5,658 bases of DNA, from contig JACQUH010000072.1 of the NCBI GenBank assembly GCA_016210375.1, positions 1-5,658 of the forward strand. Direction: 5' to 3'. This document shows positions 5,478 through 5,658 of this stretch, one piece after another. The notes below the pieces were generated by a model that did no database searches, had not been told where the DNA came from, and worked only from the letters and a program-made list of their open reading frames with translations. The DNA is from Chloroflexota bacterium. GTDB taxonomy: Bacteria; Chloroflexota; Dehalococcoidia; Lucifugimonadales; JACPCL1. A program made the position numbers and the translations under genes. Within the stretch, counting starts at the first letter, position 1; each line of letters starts with the position of its first letter.

Positions 5478-5514
5478 TCAAACCAATCTTCTCTCTGTTC
5501 CCGCGCAGGAACAG
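5470..5514 (+). repeat. Forward repeat block with hairpin, related to bases 1-49
   Basis: Bases 5470-5490 match 1-21 at 19 of 21 positions. Both blocks are followed by a hairpin, but with different stems: CTGTTCC (5495-5501) with GGAACAG (5508-5514) here, against a 12-bp C/G-rich stem at 22-49. Conservation of the flank and of pairing, but not of stem sequence, suggests the structure matters. The small palindrome TGCCCT-C-AGGGCA follows at 5528-5540. Confidence 0.5.
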
Positions 5515-5554
5515 CATGTCCCTTCTCTGCCCTCAGGGCAAGCTCTTGAGTACG

Positions 5555-5658
5555 TAACTATCTCAAAATGGTTTGTCGCTCTGACCAGCAGTTCATTAAC
5601 AATTCAACCTAACCCCCTCGTTCCCCCTTCCCTATCAGGGAAGGGGGAGAAAAAAAGT
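5555..5658 (-). repeat. MITE-like repeat, copy C (inverted relative to copy A, runs off the window)
   Basis: Read on the minus strand this copy repeats copy A. It has a 12-bp hairpin (TCCCCCTTCCCT 5622-5633 with AGGGAAGGGGGA 5637-5648), then GAGGGGGTTAGGTT (5606-5619), and the tip CCATTTTGAGATAGTTAC (about 5554-5571). The segment between hairpin and tip differs from copy A and lacks the CCCCAGCC hairpin and the CCATAAGGG block. The half beyond the hairpin lies outside the window. Confidence 0.65.

Noticed and set aside
1..5658. CRISPR array or complete insertion sequence
   Set aside because: The repeats are few, diverged, in both orientations and unevenly spaced, with no spacer pattern, and no transposase or cas gene is present.

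Overview
The window is GC-rich bacterial DNA with strong GGAGG-type ribosome binding sites and tightly packed genes separated by repeat-laden intergenic stretches. It carries two response regulators and no histidine kinase, an E1-like/GH3-like enzyme pair, a small DUF5658 membrane protein, and hairpin-rich repeats of the CCCTCTCCC-stem type. This mix would fit an uncultured environmental bacterium, and the style of the response regulators is reminiscent of Chloroflexota. That assignment is an impression only; no rRNA or tRNA gene is present to test it.

Layout. Positions 1-170 hold the inner part of a MITE-like repeat (copy A) whose other half lies outside the window. Positions 319-2596, minus strand, hold two genes that look like one operon: an E1/ThiF-MoeB-type adenylating enzyme followed directly by a GH3/PaaK-like adenylate-forming enzyme. 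Upstream of them, also on the minus strand, is a receiver-only response regulator (2920-3285) with a strong hairpin just past its stop. Positions 3553-3810 hold a complete MITE-like element (copy B), whose right tip touches the stop codon of an OmpR/PhoB-type response regulator (3809-4570, minus). A 586-base stretch (4571-5156) has no convincing gene but holds a plausible minus-strand promoter. A 90-residue, three-helix DUF5658 membrane protein (5157-5429) is the only plus-strand gene. It is followed by a long hairpin and by a third repeat copy (copy C, inverted relative to A) that runs off the right edge.

How the genes may work together. The E1-like protein keeps the nucleotide-binding residues of its family but has no cysteine anywhere after the nucleotide-binding half, so it should adenylate a carboxylate without forming the usual enzyme thioester. 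The GH3-like partner belongs to a family that activates carboxylic acids and commonly joins them to amines. The pair is therefore a candidate two-step acyl or peptide conjugation module of unknown substrate. This is inference from family membership and adjacency. The two response regulators are orphans here and are not obviously tied to the enzyme pair.

The most notable non-coding signal is the repeat family. Three copies share a tip (consensus AGAAACTATCTCAAAATGGC), a CCCCAGCC/GGCTGGGG hairpin, a CCATAAGGGnGCGG block and a central C-rich/G-rich hairpin. The outer two copies are inverted with respect to each other and bracket the whole gene block.
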